Assembly (NCBI GenBank): GCA_900770395.1
Contig: CAAGKM010000009.1
Location: forward strand, 1-43,466
Direction of reading: 5' to 3'
DNA length: 43,466 bases
From: an uncultured Prevotella sp.
GTDB taxonomy: Bacteria > Bacteroidota > Bacteroidia > Bacteroidales > Bacteroidaceae
Below, in pieces: positions 24,434 through 31,596 of this stretch. Position numbers and translations under genes: made by a program. Below the pieces are notes generated by a model. The model ran no database searches. It was not told where the DNA came from and saw only the letters and a program-made list of their open reading frames with translations. The first letter of the stretch is position 1. Every line of letters begins with the position of its first letter.

Positions 24434-25768
24434 ATGAGTACGATAGCAGCCATTGCCACAGCCACGGGCGGAGCGATAGGAGTGATAAGAGTGTCGGGAG
24501 AGCACGCCATTGACGTGGTAGGAAGCGTGTTCAGCAAAGACCTCACAGACACGCCGGCAAACACCGTCACATACGGCGAGATACGCGACGACGACGGAGA
24601 GACTCTCGACCAGGTGCTCGTGAGCATATTCCGTGCCCCACACTCATACACCGGCGAGGACTCCGTGGAGATATCGTGCCACGGCAGCCGCTACATACTC
24701 AGCAGAGTGATGGAGCTGCTCATCAGCCATGGCGCATCGCAGGCAGGACCAGGCGAGTTCACCATGCGCGCATTCATGAACGGCAAGATGGACCTCTCAC
24801 GCGCCGAGGCGGTGGCAGACGTGATAGCCGCCGAGAGCCGCGCAGCCCACCGTGTGTCGATGAGCCAGCTAAAGGGCGGTTTCACCTCAAAGCTCGCGCA
24901 GCTGCGTGAGCGCCTGCTCAAAATGACATCACTGCTGGAGCTCGAGCTCGACTTCTCCGACCACGAGGAACTGGAGTTTGCCGACCGCACCGAGCTGAGC
25001 GCACTCGCCGGCGAGATAAGCAGCCATATACAAAAGCTAATACAATCCTACCGCTCGGGGCAAGCCATCAAGGCAGGCATACCCGTGGCAATCGTGGGCA
25101 AGACCAATGTGGGCAAAAGCACACTGCTCAACCTGCTGCTCGGCGACGAGCGCGCCATAGTGAGCGACATCCACGGCACCACACGCGACGTGATAGAGGA
25201 CACGGCGCTCATACGCGACGTGCTCTTCCGATTTATCGACACCGCCGGATTCCGCCACACCGACGACGAGGTGGAGCAGATAGGCATCGACCGAGCCCGC
25301 AGGAAAATGGAGCAGTCGCAGATTGTGCTGTGGCTCATCGACGAGGAGCCGCAGCAAGAGGAGCTTGCGGAGATGCGGCAGGCATGCGCCGCGCGGCACC
25401 TCATCATAGTGGCAAACAAGAGCGACCTCTCGCCCACCCCGCCGCCATCAGCCGACATCGCCATCTCGGCAAAGAAAAACGAGCATATCGACACTCTTTA
25501 CGATATGCTCATCAGTGCGGCGGCAATGCCCGAGATAAGCGCAGGCGAGATAATAGTCACCAACGCCCGCCACTACGACGCACTGTGCAAAGCAGCCGAG
25601 GCAATGACCCGTGTCACCGACGCCCTGACCGCCGGGCTCAGCGGCGACCTCGTGGCAGAGGACCTGCGCGACTGCATACGTCATCTCAGCGCAATCGTCG
25701 CCAAGGGTGAAATTACAAGTCAAGAGACATTGAATAATATTTTTTCCCACTTCTGCGTCGGAAAGTAA
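24434..25768 (+). CDS. mnmE: tRNA modification GTPase MnmE
   Basis: A 444-residue MnmE (TrmE). The N-terminal tetrahydrofolate-binding domain (1-115) begins TIAAIATATGGAIGVIRVSG; a helical domain embeds the GTPase with G1 GKTNVGKST (222-230), G2 HGTTRD, G3 DTAG (269-272) and G4 NKSD (328-331); the C-terminus ends FCVGK, where Cys441 matches the family FC(I/V)GK motif. With MnmG it installs the 5-carboxymethylaminomethyl group on wobble U34 of certain tRNAs. The start is ATG at 24434, which yields the canonical N-terminus; the frame is open further upstream inside the phosphorylase gene but matches nothing there. Confidence 0.95.
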   Translation: MSTIAAIATATGGAIGVIRVSGEHAIDVVGSVFSKDLTDTPANTVTYGEIRDDDGETLDQVLVSIFRAPHSYTGEDSVEISCHGSRYILSRVMELLISHGASQAGPGEFTMRAFMNGKMDLSRAEAVADVIAAESRAAHRVSMSQLKGGFTSKLAQLRERLLKMTSLLELELDFSDHEELEFADRTELSALAGEISSHIQKLIQSYRSGQAIKAGIPVAIVGKTNVGKSTLLNLLLGDERAIVSDIHGTTRDVIEDTALIRDVLFRFIDTAGFRHTDDEVEQIGIDRARRKMEQSQIVLWLIDEEPQQEELAEMRQACAARHLIIVANKSDLSPTPPPSADIAISAKKNEHIDTLYDMLISAAAMPEISAGEIIVTNARHYDALCKAAEAMTRVTDALTAGLSGDLVAEDLRDCIRHLSAIVAKGEITSQETLNNIFSHFCVGK

Positions 25769-25817
25769 GACAATCAGTACAGGAAACAGAATTTCAGCCT
25801 GAAAACAGTTTTTTTTC

Positions 25818-25905
25818 CTAAGTGGCACATAGGAGCGCTCTATGTGGCACATAGAAGCGTTCTAAGTGGCACATAGGAAACCTCTATGTGAGACATCGAA
25901 ATCTG
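25818..25905. repeat. Tandem array of four 22-bp units
   Basis: Four 22-bp units start at 25818, 25840, 25862 and 25884. Units 1-3 share CTA(A/T)GTGGCACATAG; unit 2 is a perfect 15-bp palindrome (CTATGTG-G-CACATAG, 25840-25854). Units alternate CTAAG and CTATG starts, so the array could also be read as two 44-bp units. It lies 50 bases after mnmE and directly before palindromic repeat copy B. The region 25769-26092 (324 bases) holds these repeats and no gene I can support. Confidence 0.85.
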
Positions 25906-25917
25906 CAATTCAAAAAG

Positions 25918-26071
25918 AAGGAGGTGTGTCAAAAACAACCTTCAACTTTTTTAGGCACGGATTACACGGAATACACAGATTAGTGAAAGAAAAAAATCTG
26001 TGACATCCGTGTAATCCGTGCCTAAATTATGTCATGATGGTCACTTGTTTTCATTTATGACACACCATCTT
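25918..26071. repeat. Palindromic dispersed repeat, copy B, with terminal inverted repeats
   Basis: The most complete copy. Outer ends AAGGAGGTGTGTCA (25918-25931) and TGACACACCATCTT (26058-26071) are inverted at 12 of 14 positions. Inside, 29-bp arms (25953-25981 and 25995-26023; left arm starts AGGCACGGATTACACGG) pair with three mismatches around a 13-base A-rich loop. It carries no ORF. Size and end structure resemble a MITE or an extended REP element. It lies between convergent mnmE and the HtrA gene, 22 bases past the HtrA stop, and could act as its terminator. Confidence 0.85.
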
Positions 26072-26092
26072 ATTCTGTTAAACTTTTTTCGC

Positions 26093-27553
26093 TTAGTCCT
26101 GCAGCGGGATGGCGAAGTAAGCCTTCTTTCCCGTAGGATAAAGTCCCTGAATGTAGAGCACAGGGTCCTTGCTCACCGAGGCGCTCTTCACAATCTTCTG
26201 AAGGTCGTCGATGGTCTTCACGCTCTCGTCGTTGATGCGCTGTATGATGAACCGTGGAGATACACCTGCCTCCTTCATCTTACCGTTGTTCACCTTTGTA
26301 ACCTCCAGTCCGTAGGATATGCCGAGCTGCTGCTTCTGTGCCGCTGTAATCTCACGGAAGTTGGCGCCAAGCACATCCAGGTCGGCGTTCTTCATCACCT
26401 TCACGTTGCCCTGCTCATTCTTCAGCGTCACAGTCTTGCTCAGCTTCTTCTTCTTGTGCAGATAAGTGAGCGTTACCTTGTCGCCCGGACGCTTCTTGGC
26501 GATAATCTCCTGAAGCTCCGCCATCTTTGTGACCTTCTGACCGTCAATCTCAACAATCACGTCGCCCTCGGCAATACCGGCATCGGCGGCGGCGCCGTCC
26601 TCAACGACCTTGGCAACATAGATGCCCGACATAGTGCCGAGGTCCACCTCATTGCCCTTCTCCTTCTCGGCGTCGACAAAGTTCTTCACATCGCCGCCCT
26701 GAATGCCAATCATAGCGCGCTGCACTGTGCCATACTGCTTCAGGTCCTCAACCACCTTGTTCATAATAGTTGTGGGGATGGCAAAGCCGTATCCGGCATA
26801 CGAGCCAGTCTCGGAATAGAGTGCGGCATTGATGCCAATCAGCTCGCCGCGGGTGTTCACAAGCGCGCCGCCTGAGTTGCCGCGGTTGATGGCTGCGTCG
26901 GTCTGGATGAAACTCTCCACTCCACCGCCTCCAAGGCTTCTTGCCTTGGCACTCACGATACCAGCAGTCACAGTGTTGTTGAGCCCAAGAGGATTACCTA
27001 TAGCCAGCACCCACTCGCCAACCTTGATGTCGTCGCTGTTGGCAATAGTGATGGCAGGCAGATTCTTGCCGTCAACCTTTATAAGCGCAAGATCGGTACT
27101 CTTGTCTGCACCCACGATGCGTGCCGAATACTCCTTGTTGTTGTCAAGAGTCACAGTCAGCTCGTCGGCACCGTCAACCACGTGGTTGTTGGTCACGATG
27201 TATCCGTCGGCAGAAATAATCACGCCCGAACCGGTGGCAACCCTCTTTGGTGTCTGCACCTGGCGCTTCTGCGTGCCGCCCTGCCCGCGTCCGAAGAAAC
27301 CGCCAAACGGGTCGAAGAAGTCAGCGAACGGGTCCGACTGCACATCAACAGTCTGCACCTTTGAGTTCTGCACATATTTAATATGCACCACCGACGGCAG
27401 CGCCTTCTCAGCGGCATAGGTGAGATCCACAGGCTGTCCTGCCACAGGCGCCGGTGTGGAAGCATTCACATTGTTAAACGATGCCACAGAGAAAGCAATG
27501 GCAACGCAGCTTAAAGCTGGAAAAACATACTTTGCAATCTTTTTCATATTCAA
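26093..27553 (-). CDS. HtrA/DegP-family periplasmic serine protease
   Basis: A 486-residue S1C protease with an N-terminal signal or anchor (KKIAKYVFPALSCVAIAFSV). The trypsin-like domain has the triad His124 (TNNHVVDGADE), Asp154 (STDLALIKVDG) and Ser227 (RGNSGGALVN). A flexible Gly/Phe-rich LA loop (about 76-100) precedes it. Two PDZ domains follow (about 290-380 and 395-480). It degrades or refolds misfolded envelope proteins under stress and should assemble as trimers or higher cages. The start may be ATG at 27553 or two codons later (MKKIAKY). The gene is monocistronic, with a promoter at 27591-27620 and repeat copy B past its stop. Confidence 0.93.
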   Translation of the reverse strand: MNMKKIAKYVFPALSCVAIAFSVASFNNVNASTPAPVAGQPVDLTYAAEKALPSVVHIKYVQNSKVQTVDVQSDPFADFFDPFGGFFGRGQGGTQKRQVQTPKRVATGSGVIISADGYIVTNNHVVDGADELTVTLDNNKEYSARIVGADKSTDLALIKVDGKNLPAITIANSDDIKVGEWVLAIGNPLGLNNTVTAGIVSAKARSLGGGGVESFIQTDAAINRGNSGGALVNTRGELIGINAALYSETGSYAGYGFAIPTTIMNKVVEDLKQYGTVQRAMIGIQGGDVKNFVDAEKEKGNEVDLGTMSGIYVAKVVEDGAAADAGIAEGDVIVEIDGQKVTKMAELQEIIAKKRPGDKVTLTYLHKKKKLSKTVTLKNEQGNVKVMKNADLDVLGANFREITAAQKQQLGISYGLEVTKVNNGKMKEAGVSPRFIIQRINDESVKTIDDLQKIVKSASVSKDPVLYIQGLYPTGKKAYFAIPLQD

Positions 27554-27590
27554 TATTTAATTAATTGTTAATATTCAATTTTTACCATTG

Positions 27591-27620
27591 CAAAAATAAT
27601 AGCAAAAATCGGAAAAACAA
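27591..27620 (-). promoter_or_regulatory. Promoter for the HtrA gene
   Basis: On the minus strand TATTTTTG (27598 to 27591) fits TAnnTTTG, with TTG (27620-27618) 19 bases upstream. The leader before the start at 27553 is about 30 bases and AT-rich. Confidence 0.6.
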
Positions 27621-27885
27621 TCATTCCACTTACATTTTTCTCGCATTTTAACAATTCAAATATCACACTTAACGGCTATTTCATTTTCATGTGACAAAGC
27701 TGAAAAAAGTATAACGTAAAGTTTTAATAAATTTAGCAAAAGCAAGTAAACACAAATAGCAAAATGGCAGTACTGCTGTCAAAAAGGCAGTGAGCGGCAA
27801 CACTTGGAAGAAAAAAGCCAAAAACGGGGCATTCGTCAAGAAACACGAAAACATTGACTTCTTTCCGCATTTTTTTCCAGAAATG
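27621..27885. other. Intergenic region, no gene seen
   Basis: Between the HtrA promoter and the tRNA promoter. AT-rich, with poly-A tracts. A 70-codon minus-strand frame (27687-27899) is open but overlaps the tRNA promoter, has no -7 box of its own, and its hydrophobic, Phe/Leu-rich composition is what A-rich DNA gives by chance. GCAGTACTGC (27767-27776) is a short palindrome of unknown meaning. Confidence 0.5.
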
Positions 27886-27917
27886 TTTGGCTGTTCCAAA
27901 AAAACTTAGTACCTTTG
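27886..27917 (+). promoter_or_regulatory. tRNA-Asp promoter
   Basis: TTTG (27886-27889), 20 bases, then TACCTTTG (27910-27917): a textbook Bacteroidetes promoter. A 25-base stretch including the -7 box (starting TTAGTACCTTTGCACTCGC) is identical at the tRNA-Cys locus (31409-31433). Confidence 0.85.
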
Positions 27918-27945
27918 CACTCGCAAAACAGAAATGACAAGTTTT

Positions 27946-28022
27946 GGTGCGTTAGTTCAGCTGGTTAGAATGCCTGCCTGTCACGCAGGAGGTCACGGGT
28001 TCGAGTCCCGTACGCACCGCCA
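27946..28022 (+). tRNA. tRNA-Asp (GTC)
   Basis: Acceptor stem GGTGCGT pairs with ACGCACC (28012-28018); anticodon stem-loop GCCTGCCTGTCACGCAGGA has anticodon GTC; T-loop region GGTTCGAGTCC is canonical. Discriminator G and an encoded CCA end the gene. Probably co-transcribed with tRNA-Pro 28 bases downstream. Confidence 0.95.
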
Positions 28023-28050
28023 AAAACAACGTCAAAACAATTTGCACGAA

Positions 28051-28123
28051 CGGGGCGTAGCGCAGTTGGTAGCGTTCCTGGTTTGGGACCAGGCTGTCGC
28101 AGGTTCGAGTCCTGTCGCCCCGA
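28051..28123 (+). tRNA. tRNA-Pro (TGG)
   Basis: Acceptor stem CGGGGCG pairs with CGCCCCG (28116-28122); anticodon stem CCTGG/CCAGG closes the loop TTTGGGA, giving anticodon TGG; T-arm GCAGGTTCGAGTCCTGT. Discriminator A; CCA is not encoded (ACAA follows), unlike the tRNA-Asp beside it. Confidence 0.95.
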
Positions 28124-28124
28124 C

Positions 28125-28156
28125 AAAAGAGTCAAGCACACCGCTTGACTCTTTTT
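28125..28156 (+). terminator. Terminator of the tRNA-Asp/Pro transcript
   Basis: GAGTCAAGC (28129-28137) and GCTTGACTC (28143-28151) form a perfect 9-bp stem with a 5-base loop, flanked by an A-run upstream and TTTTT downstream. Strong intrinsic terminator. Confidence 0.9.
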
Positions 28157-28201
28157 GTTTGTATATATATCGGATTTACAAGCATCGTATTCCTATTACA
28201 T

Positions 28202-28240
28202 AAAAAATATAAGGTACACACATACGCGCGTACCTTTATA
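28202..28240 (-). terminator. Likely terminator of the serine palmitoyltransferase gene
   Basis: Read on the minus strand, AAGGTAC (28236-28230) pairs with GTACCTT (28217-28211), with a few more A-T pairs around a bulge, followed by ATATTTTTT. It lies about 30 bases past the stop at 28271. Confidence 0.6.
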
Positions 28241-28270
28241 TAATAATTATATAATAAATTTTATCTGTCT

Positions 28271-29458
28271 TTACTTGATTATGCCCTGCTCCACAAAAAT
28301 CTTCTTCAGAGCAATGACAGCACGCTCAACCTGATCCTCAGTGTGGCTTGCCATAAGAGCAAAGCGCACCAGAGTGTCCTGCGGAGCACATGCCGGAGGA
28401 ATAACAGGATTGATGAACACACCGGCATCAAACGCCAGCTTCACCACAAGGAATGTCTTCTCAACATCATGCACATAGAGAGGGATGATTGGACTCTCTG
28501 TGTCGCCAATCTCAAAACCTTCCTCAGCAAAACGCTTCAAAGCATAACGTGTAACCTTCCAGAGAGCCTCTATGCGCTCAGGCTCCTGCTGTATGATGTG
28601 CAGAGCCTCAAGGGCAGCAGCCGTAGCCGCAGGAGTGTTGGAAGCACTGAAGATGTATGTGCGGCAGGTGTGACGAAGGAAATTGATTGTGTCACTATCG
28701 GCTGCAATAAATCCGCCGATACTTGCGAGCGACTTGGAGAATGTTCCCATGATAAGGTCAACCTCGTCGGTGAGTCCAAAATGGTCGCACACTCCCCTGC
28801 CCTGACGTCCGAACACACCAAGACCATGCGCCTCGTCGACCATGATAGAGCAATTATACTTGTGCTTCAGCTCCACAATCTCGGGCAGCTTGCAGAGGTC
28901 GCCCTCCATAGAGAACACGCCGTCGACAACAATCAGCTTAATTGCGTCGTATGGAAGAGTCTTCAGGATATTCTCAAGGTCTTCCATGTCATTGTGTTTA
29001 TAGTGCAGCTGCTTTGCGAAACTGAGACGACGGCCGTCCACAATGCTCGCATGGTCGCGGTCATCACAGATGATATAGTCATTACGGCCGACAACCATTG
29101 CCAACACACCGGAATTCACCGAGAAACCAGTGGAGAAACAAAGTGTCTCATCTTTGCCGATAAAGTCAGCAAGTTCTTTTTCCAACTTAACATGCAAGTC
29201 GAGTGTTCCATTCAAAAAACGGCTTCCGGCACAGCCTGAGCCATACTGGTCGAGAGCAGCCTTTGCCTTGTCGATGATACGCTGGTCGCCAGTAAGACCA
29301 GTATATGCGTTTGAACCGAACATCAAGACCTTATGGCCGCCCATCTCCACTTCCGTACCCTGCTTCGAGGTAATCTCACGAAAATATGGATACACGTCAG
29401 CCTCCATGAATTTTTGGGGCTCACGATAATGTTTGTACTTTTCTTGTAATTGTCCCAT
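28271..29458 (-). CDS. spt: Serine palmitoyltransferase-like PLP enzyme
   Basis: A 395-residue alpha-oxoamine synthase. PLP contacts are visible: His136 (DDRDHASIVDG), Asp208 and His211 (MVDEAHGLGVFG), and the Schiff-base Lys242 in GTFSKSLASIGGF. Other members of the fold are Kbl (glycine C-acetyltransferase) and BioF. The overall sequence (start MGQLQEKYKHYREPQKFMEA; YGSGCAGSRFLNGT) matches the Bacteroidales enzyme known to condense serine with a long-chain acyl-CoA, the first step of sphingolipid synthesis. It is cytoplasmic, possibly membrane-associated. The divergent neighbour is a DAGK-family lipid kinase, which supports a lipid role. Kbl activity is the main alternative. Confidence 0.85.
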   Translation of the reverse strand: MGQLQEKYKHYREPQKFMEADVYPYFREITSKQGTEVEMGGHKVLMFGSNAYTGLTGDQRIIDKAKAALDQYGSGCAGSRFLNGTLDLHVKLEKELADFIGKDETLCFSTGFSVNSGVLAMVVGRNDYIICDDRDHASIVDGRRLSFAKQLHYKHNDMEDLENILKTLPYDAIKLIVVDGVFSMEGDLCKLPEIVELKHKYNCSIMVDEAHGLGVFGRQGRGVCDHFGLTDEVDLIMGTFSKSLASIGGFIAADSDTINFLRHTCRTYIFSASNTPAATAAALEALHIIQQEPERIEALWKVTRYALKRFAEEGFEIGDTESPIIPLYVHDVEKTFLVVKLAFDAGVFINPVIPPACAPQDTLVRFALMASHTEDQVERAVIALKKIFVEQGIIK

Positions 29459-29499
29459 TGGGTATATACCTTAATTTTATTATTTTCAAAATACGGCTA

Positions 29500-29507
29500 C
29501 AAAGGTA
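29500..29507 (-). promoter_or_regulatory. -7 box for the serine palmitoyltransferase gene
   Basis: The minus strand reads TACCTTTG (29507 to 29500), an exact TAnnTTTG match, with ATTG about 21 bases upstream. The leader is about 35 bases. Confidence 0.7.
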
Positions 29508-29601
29508 CACATTTTTTATGAAATAGTGCAATAAAATGAAAAATATTATTCGTTTTAATCATTTTTATTGGCTGAAAATATGTTTTTTCAGGGTAATTTC
29601 G

Positions 29602-29609
29602 TAATTTTG
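29602..29609 (+). promoter_or_regulatory. -7 box for the lipid kinase gene, nearly leaderless
   Basis: TAATTTTG matches TAnnTTTG and ends only 7 bases before the ATG at 29617. If transcription starts at the usual distance, the mRNA would begin at or within a few bases of the start codon. No clear TTTG upstream. Confidence 0.55.
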
Positions 29610-29616
29610 CAACCAA

Positions 29617-30654
29617 ATGACAGAAAAGAAAAAAATTGTATTCATCATAAATCCAAACTCGGGCACACAGACAAAAAAAGAAATTCCCGGTTTGATTGCA
29701 ACATGTCTCGACAAGGACAAGTTCGACTATGACGTGCGGTTTACCGAATATGCCGGACACGCCATGGAGATGTGCCGCCAGTGCGTTGCCGACGGTGTTG
29801 ACATCGTGGCGGCAGTGGGAGGCGACGGCACCATCAACGAGGTGGCACGCTCTCTCGTACACACCGGCACCGCCCTTGCGATAATACCGTGCGGCTCCGG
29901 CAACGGGCTGGCACGCCATCTGGGAATACCGCTTGACGTGAGGCGGGCGATAAAGGTCATCAACCACGACAACGCCGAGCAGCTTGACTATGGAGTGATA
30001 AACAGTCTTCCTTTCTTCTGCACATGCGGAATGGGATTTGACGCATTCATAAGCTACAAGTTCTCCACAGCCGGAAAGCGCGGACCAATAACCTATCTTG
30101 AGAACGTATTGAAAGAGGGACTGAAATATAAGCCTGAGATATACGAGGTGACCGACGACACCGGCACCCACAAATACAACGCCTTCCTGATTGCCTGCGC
30201 CAACGCGTCGCAATATGGCAACAATGCCTACATAGCGCCGAAGGCAACAATGACCGACGGACTGATGGACGTGATAATCATGGAGCCTTTCGATGTGCTT
30301 GAGGCACCACAGATAAGCATTGACATGTTCAACAAGACGCTTGATAAGAACTCAAAGATAAAGACATTCAAGGCAAAGAGCATACACATACAGCGCACAT
30401 CACCAGGAGCTATACACTTCGACGGCGACCCGATAATGACGGGAAAGGACATCGACGTGCACATTGAGCCAAAAGGCATAAAGATTATGACCAACCCCGA
30501 CATCACCGAGGTGGAGCTGCAGCCCAATGCCATACTCAATGTGTTCAGCGACTTATTCAACAACATAAACATTGTGCGTGGAGACATTGAGAAACAAGGG
30601 CGTAGAATTCAGGCGCTGAACAAAGTGCTGCTCAAGAAACTCACAAACATATAA
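29617..30654 (+). CDS. Diacylglycerol/sphingoid-base kinase family lipid kinase
   Basis: A 345-residue DAGK_cat protein. INPNSGTQTKKE (11-22) and AVGGDGTINEVARSL (66-80, with the GGDGT nucleotide loop) are followed by PCGSGNGLARHLG (91-103), the defining motifs of bacterial DgkB/YegS and eukaryotic sphingosine kinases. The C-terminal beta-sandwich ends in PGAIHFDGDP (the usual DGE position reads DGD). It phosphorylates a lipid hydroxyl with ATP at the inner membrane. Because it is divergent from serine palmitoyltransferase, a sphingoid base or ceramide is a reasonable candidate substrate, but diacylglycerol or undecaprenol cannot be excluded. The promoter box is almost on the start codon. Confidence 0.88.
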   Translation: MTEKKKIVFIINPNSGTQTKKEIPGLIATCLDKDKFDYDVRFTEYAGHAMEMCRQCVADGVDIVAAVGGDGTINEVARSLVHTGTALAIIPCGSGNGLARHLGIPLDVRRAIKVINHDNAEQLDYGVINSLPFFCTCGMGFDAFISYKFSTAGKRGPITYLENVLKEGLKYKPEIYEVTDDTGTHKYNAFLIACANASQYGNNAYIAPKATMTDGLMDVIIMEPFDVLEAPQISIDMFNKTLDKNSKIKTFKAKSIHIQRTSPGAIHFDGDPIMTGKDIDVHIEPKGIKIMTNPDITEVELQPNAILNVFSDLFNNINIVRGDIEKQGRRIQALNKVLLKKLTNI

Positions 30655-30694
30655 AGGACAAAGGCAGACAATATAATAGCAAAGGATAACAGTT

Positions 30695-31195
30695 ATGAAA
30701 GACAACAACGAAGAGATGTTTCCCGCTGTTGATGAGAACGGCAACATCATTGGAGCGATATCGCGTGGCGAGGCACACAACGGAACAAAGACCCTGCATC
30801 CCGTGGTGCATCTGCATGTGTTCAACAGCAAGGGTGAGCTGTATCTGCAACACCGCCCGGCATGGAAAGACATACAGCCAGGCAAATGGGACACCGCCGT
30901 GGGAGGACATATCGACCTGGGCGAGAACGTGAGTCAGGCATTGACACGCGAAGTGCGTGAGGAACTTGGCATAACCGACTTTACTCCTGAGCTGTTGGGG
31001 CACTACGTATTTGAGAGCAGAGTGGAAAAAGAACTGGTGTACGCATACAAGACCATTTACGATGGCGCGATAAAGCCCAGTGTGGAAGAGCTTGACGGCG
31101 GGCGCTTCTGGAGCCGTGAAGACATTGCAGCCAACTTGGACAAAAACGTGTTCACGCCAAATTTCGAGTCTGAATACAAAAAGTTTTTCGGATAA
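30695..31195 (+). CDS. NUDIX hydrolase
   Basis: A 166-residue NUDIX protein. The Nudix box runs from Gly71 to Ile93: GGHIDLGENV then REVREELGI, with all metal-binding Glu residues present. The N-terminus (MFPAVDENGNIIGAISRGEA) and LQHRPAWKDIQPGKWDTAVG are the arrangement seen in YfcD-like and isopentenyl-diphosphate isomerase-like NUDIX proteins. It should hydrolyse a diphosphate linked to another moiety. Its substrate is not predictable by eye. It starts 40 bases after the lipid kinase in the same direction and is probably co-transcribed. A prenyl or lipid diphosphate would suit the context, but that is a guess. Confidence 0.88.
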   Translation: MKDNNEEMFPAVDENGNIIGAISRGEAHNGTKTLHPVVHLHVFNSKGELYLQHRPAWKDIQPGKWDTAVGGHIDLGENVSQALTREVREELGITDFTPELLGHYVFESRVEKELVYAYKTIYDGAIKPSVEELDGGRFWSREDIAANLDKNVFTPNFESEYKKFFG

Positions 31196-31223
31196 AAACA
31201 GGCACACATTGAAATAATAATAT

Positions 31224-31379
31224 ATGCAGTCAATTATAGTTACAATCATTTTAACAGCCGCTGTGCTCATTGCCATACGTCATTGCGTAAACATTCTTAA
31301 AAACAAAGGCAATTCATGCGACGGATGCCCGAATTGTGACAATAAATCAGAAAAAATACAGCGTTGCGGCAAAAAATAG
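31224..31379 (+). CDS. FeoB-associated-type Cys-rich membrane protein, 51 aa
   Basis: ATG at 31224 opens a 51-codon frame ending TAG at 31377. The product has one N-terminal membrane helix (SIIVTIILTAAVLIAI, 3-18) and a Cys-rich tail with SCDGCPNCDN (31-40) and a further Cys near residue 48. This is the layout of the FeoB-associated Cys-rich membrane protein family: helix, short basic linker, CxxCP. Those proteins usually lie beside feoB in iron-uptake operons; here no feo gene is present in the window. It begins 28 bases after the NUDIX stop and ends before the tRNA-Cys promoter. A metal or redox role is inferred. Confidence 0.7.
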   Translation: MQSIIVTIILTAAVLIAIRHCVNILKNKGNSCDGCPNCDNKSEKIQRCGKK

Positions 31380-31387
31380 CGAAAACA

Positions 31388-31419
31388 TTTGGTCGTTACA
31401 AAAAATATTAGTACCTTTG
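31388..31419 (+). promoter_or_regulatory. tRNA-Cys promoter
   Basis: TTTG (31388-31391), 20 bases, then TACCTTTG (31412-31419). The -7 box and the following leader are identical over 25 bases to those of the tRNA-Asp promoter at 27886-27917. Confidence 0.85.
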
Positions 31420-31437
31420 CACTCGCAAAACAAAAAT

Positions 31438-31508
31438 GGTACCTTGGCCGATCGGTTAGGTAACGGTCTGCAAAACCGTGTAGAGCAGTTCGACTCTGCT
31501 AGGTACCT
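31438..31508 (+). tRNA. tRNA-Cys (GCA)
   Basis: Acceptor stem GGTACCT pairs with AGGTACC (31501-31507); anticodon loop CTGCAAA gives anticodon GCA; T-arm AGAGCAGTTCGACTCTGCT. Discriminator T (U73) is the usual identity base for tRNA-Cys. CCA is not encoded. Confidence 0.93.
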
Positions 31509-31510
31509 CT

Positions 31511-31545
31511 AAAAAATCCTCAGTCATAGCGGCTGAGGATTTTTA
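31511..31545 (+). terminator. Terminator of tRNA-Cys
   Basis: AAAATCCTCAG (31513-31523) pairs with CTGAGGATTTT (31533-31543) around a 9-base loop; the T-run is part of the stem end. The A/T symmetry would let it work in both directions. Confidence 0.85.
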
Positions 31546-31572
31546 TGTCATTACTTTAGAAACGTAAACGAT

Positions 31573-31587
31573 ACGCTTCAGAAGCGT
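31573..31587. repeat. 15-bp palindrome in degenerate repeat
   Basis: ACGCTTC-A-GAAGCGT is a perfect palindrome with a one-base centre, the same design as unit 2 of the 22-bp array at 25840. The surrounding bases (about 31555-31597) look like two eroded 20-21 bp units containing AAACG. It lies next to palindromic repeat copy C, as the 22-bp array lies next to copy B. Confidence 0.45.
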
Positions 31588-31596
31588 GAAAGCAGC

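Noticed and set aside
25448..25852. Minus-strand frame beginning MCHIERSYVPL
   Set aside because: Its start lies in the 22-bp array and the rest is antisense to mnmE, with composition typical of a shadow frame.
22122..25905. CRISPR array for the 21- and 22-bp repeats
   Set aside because: Units are directly adjacent with no spacers, drift from unit to unit, and no cas gene is in the window.
25918..26071. Insertion sequence
   Set aside because: No transposase or ORF inside any of the three copies; non-autonomous element or REP-like repeat is as far as the sequence allows.
28343..29239. 298-codon plus-strand frame antisense to serine palmitoyltransferase
   Set aside because: Composition is typical of an antisense shadow, and the opposite gene has all PLP motifs.
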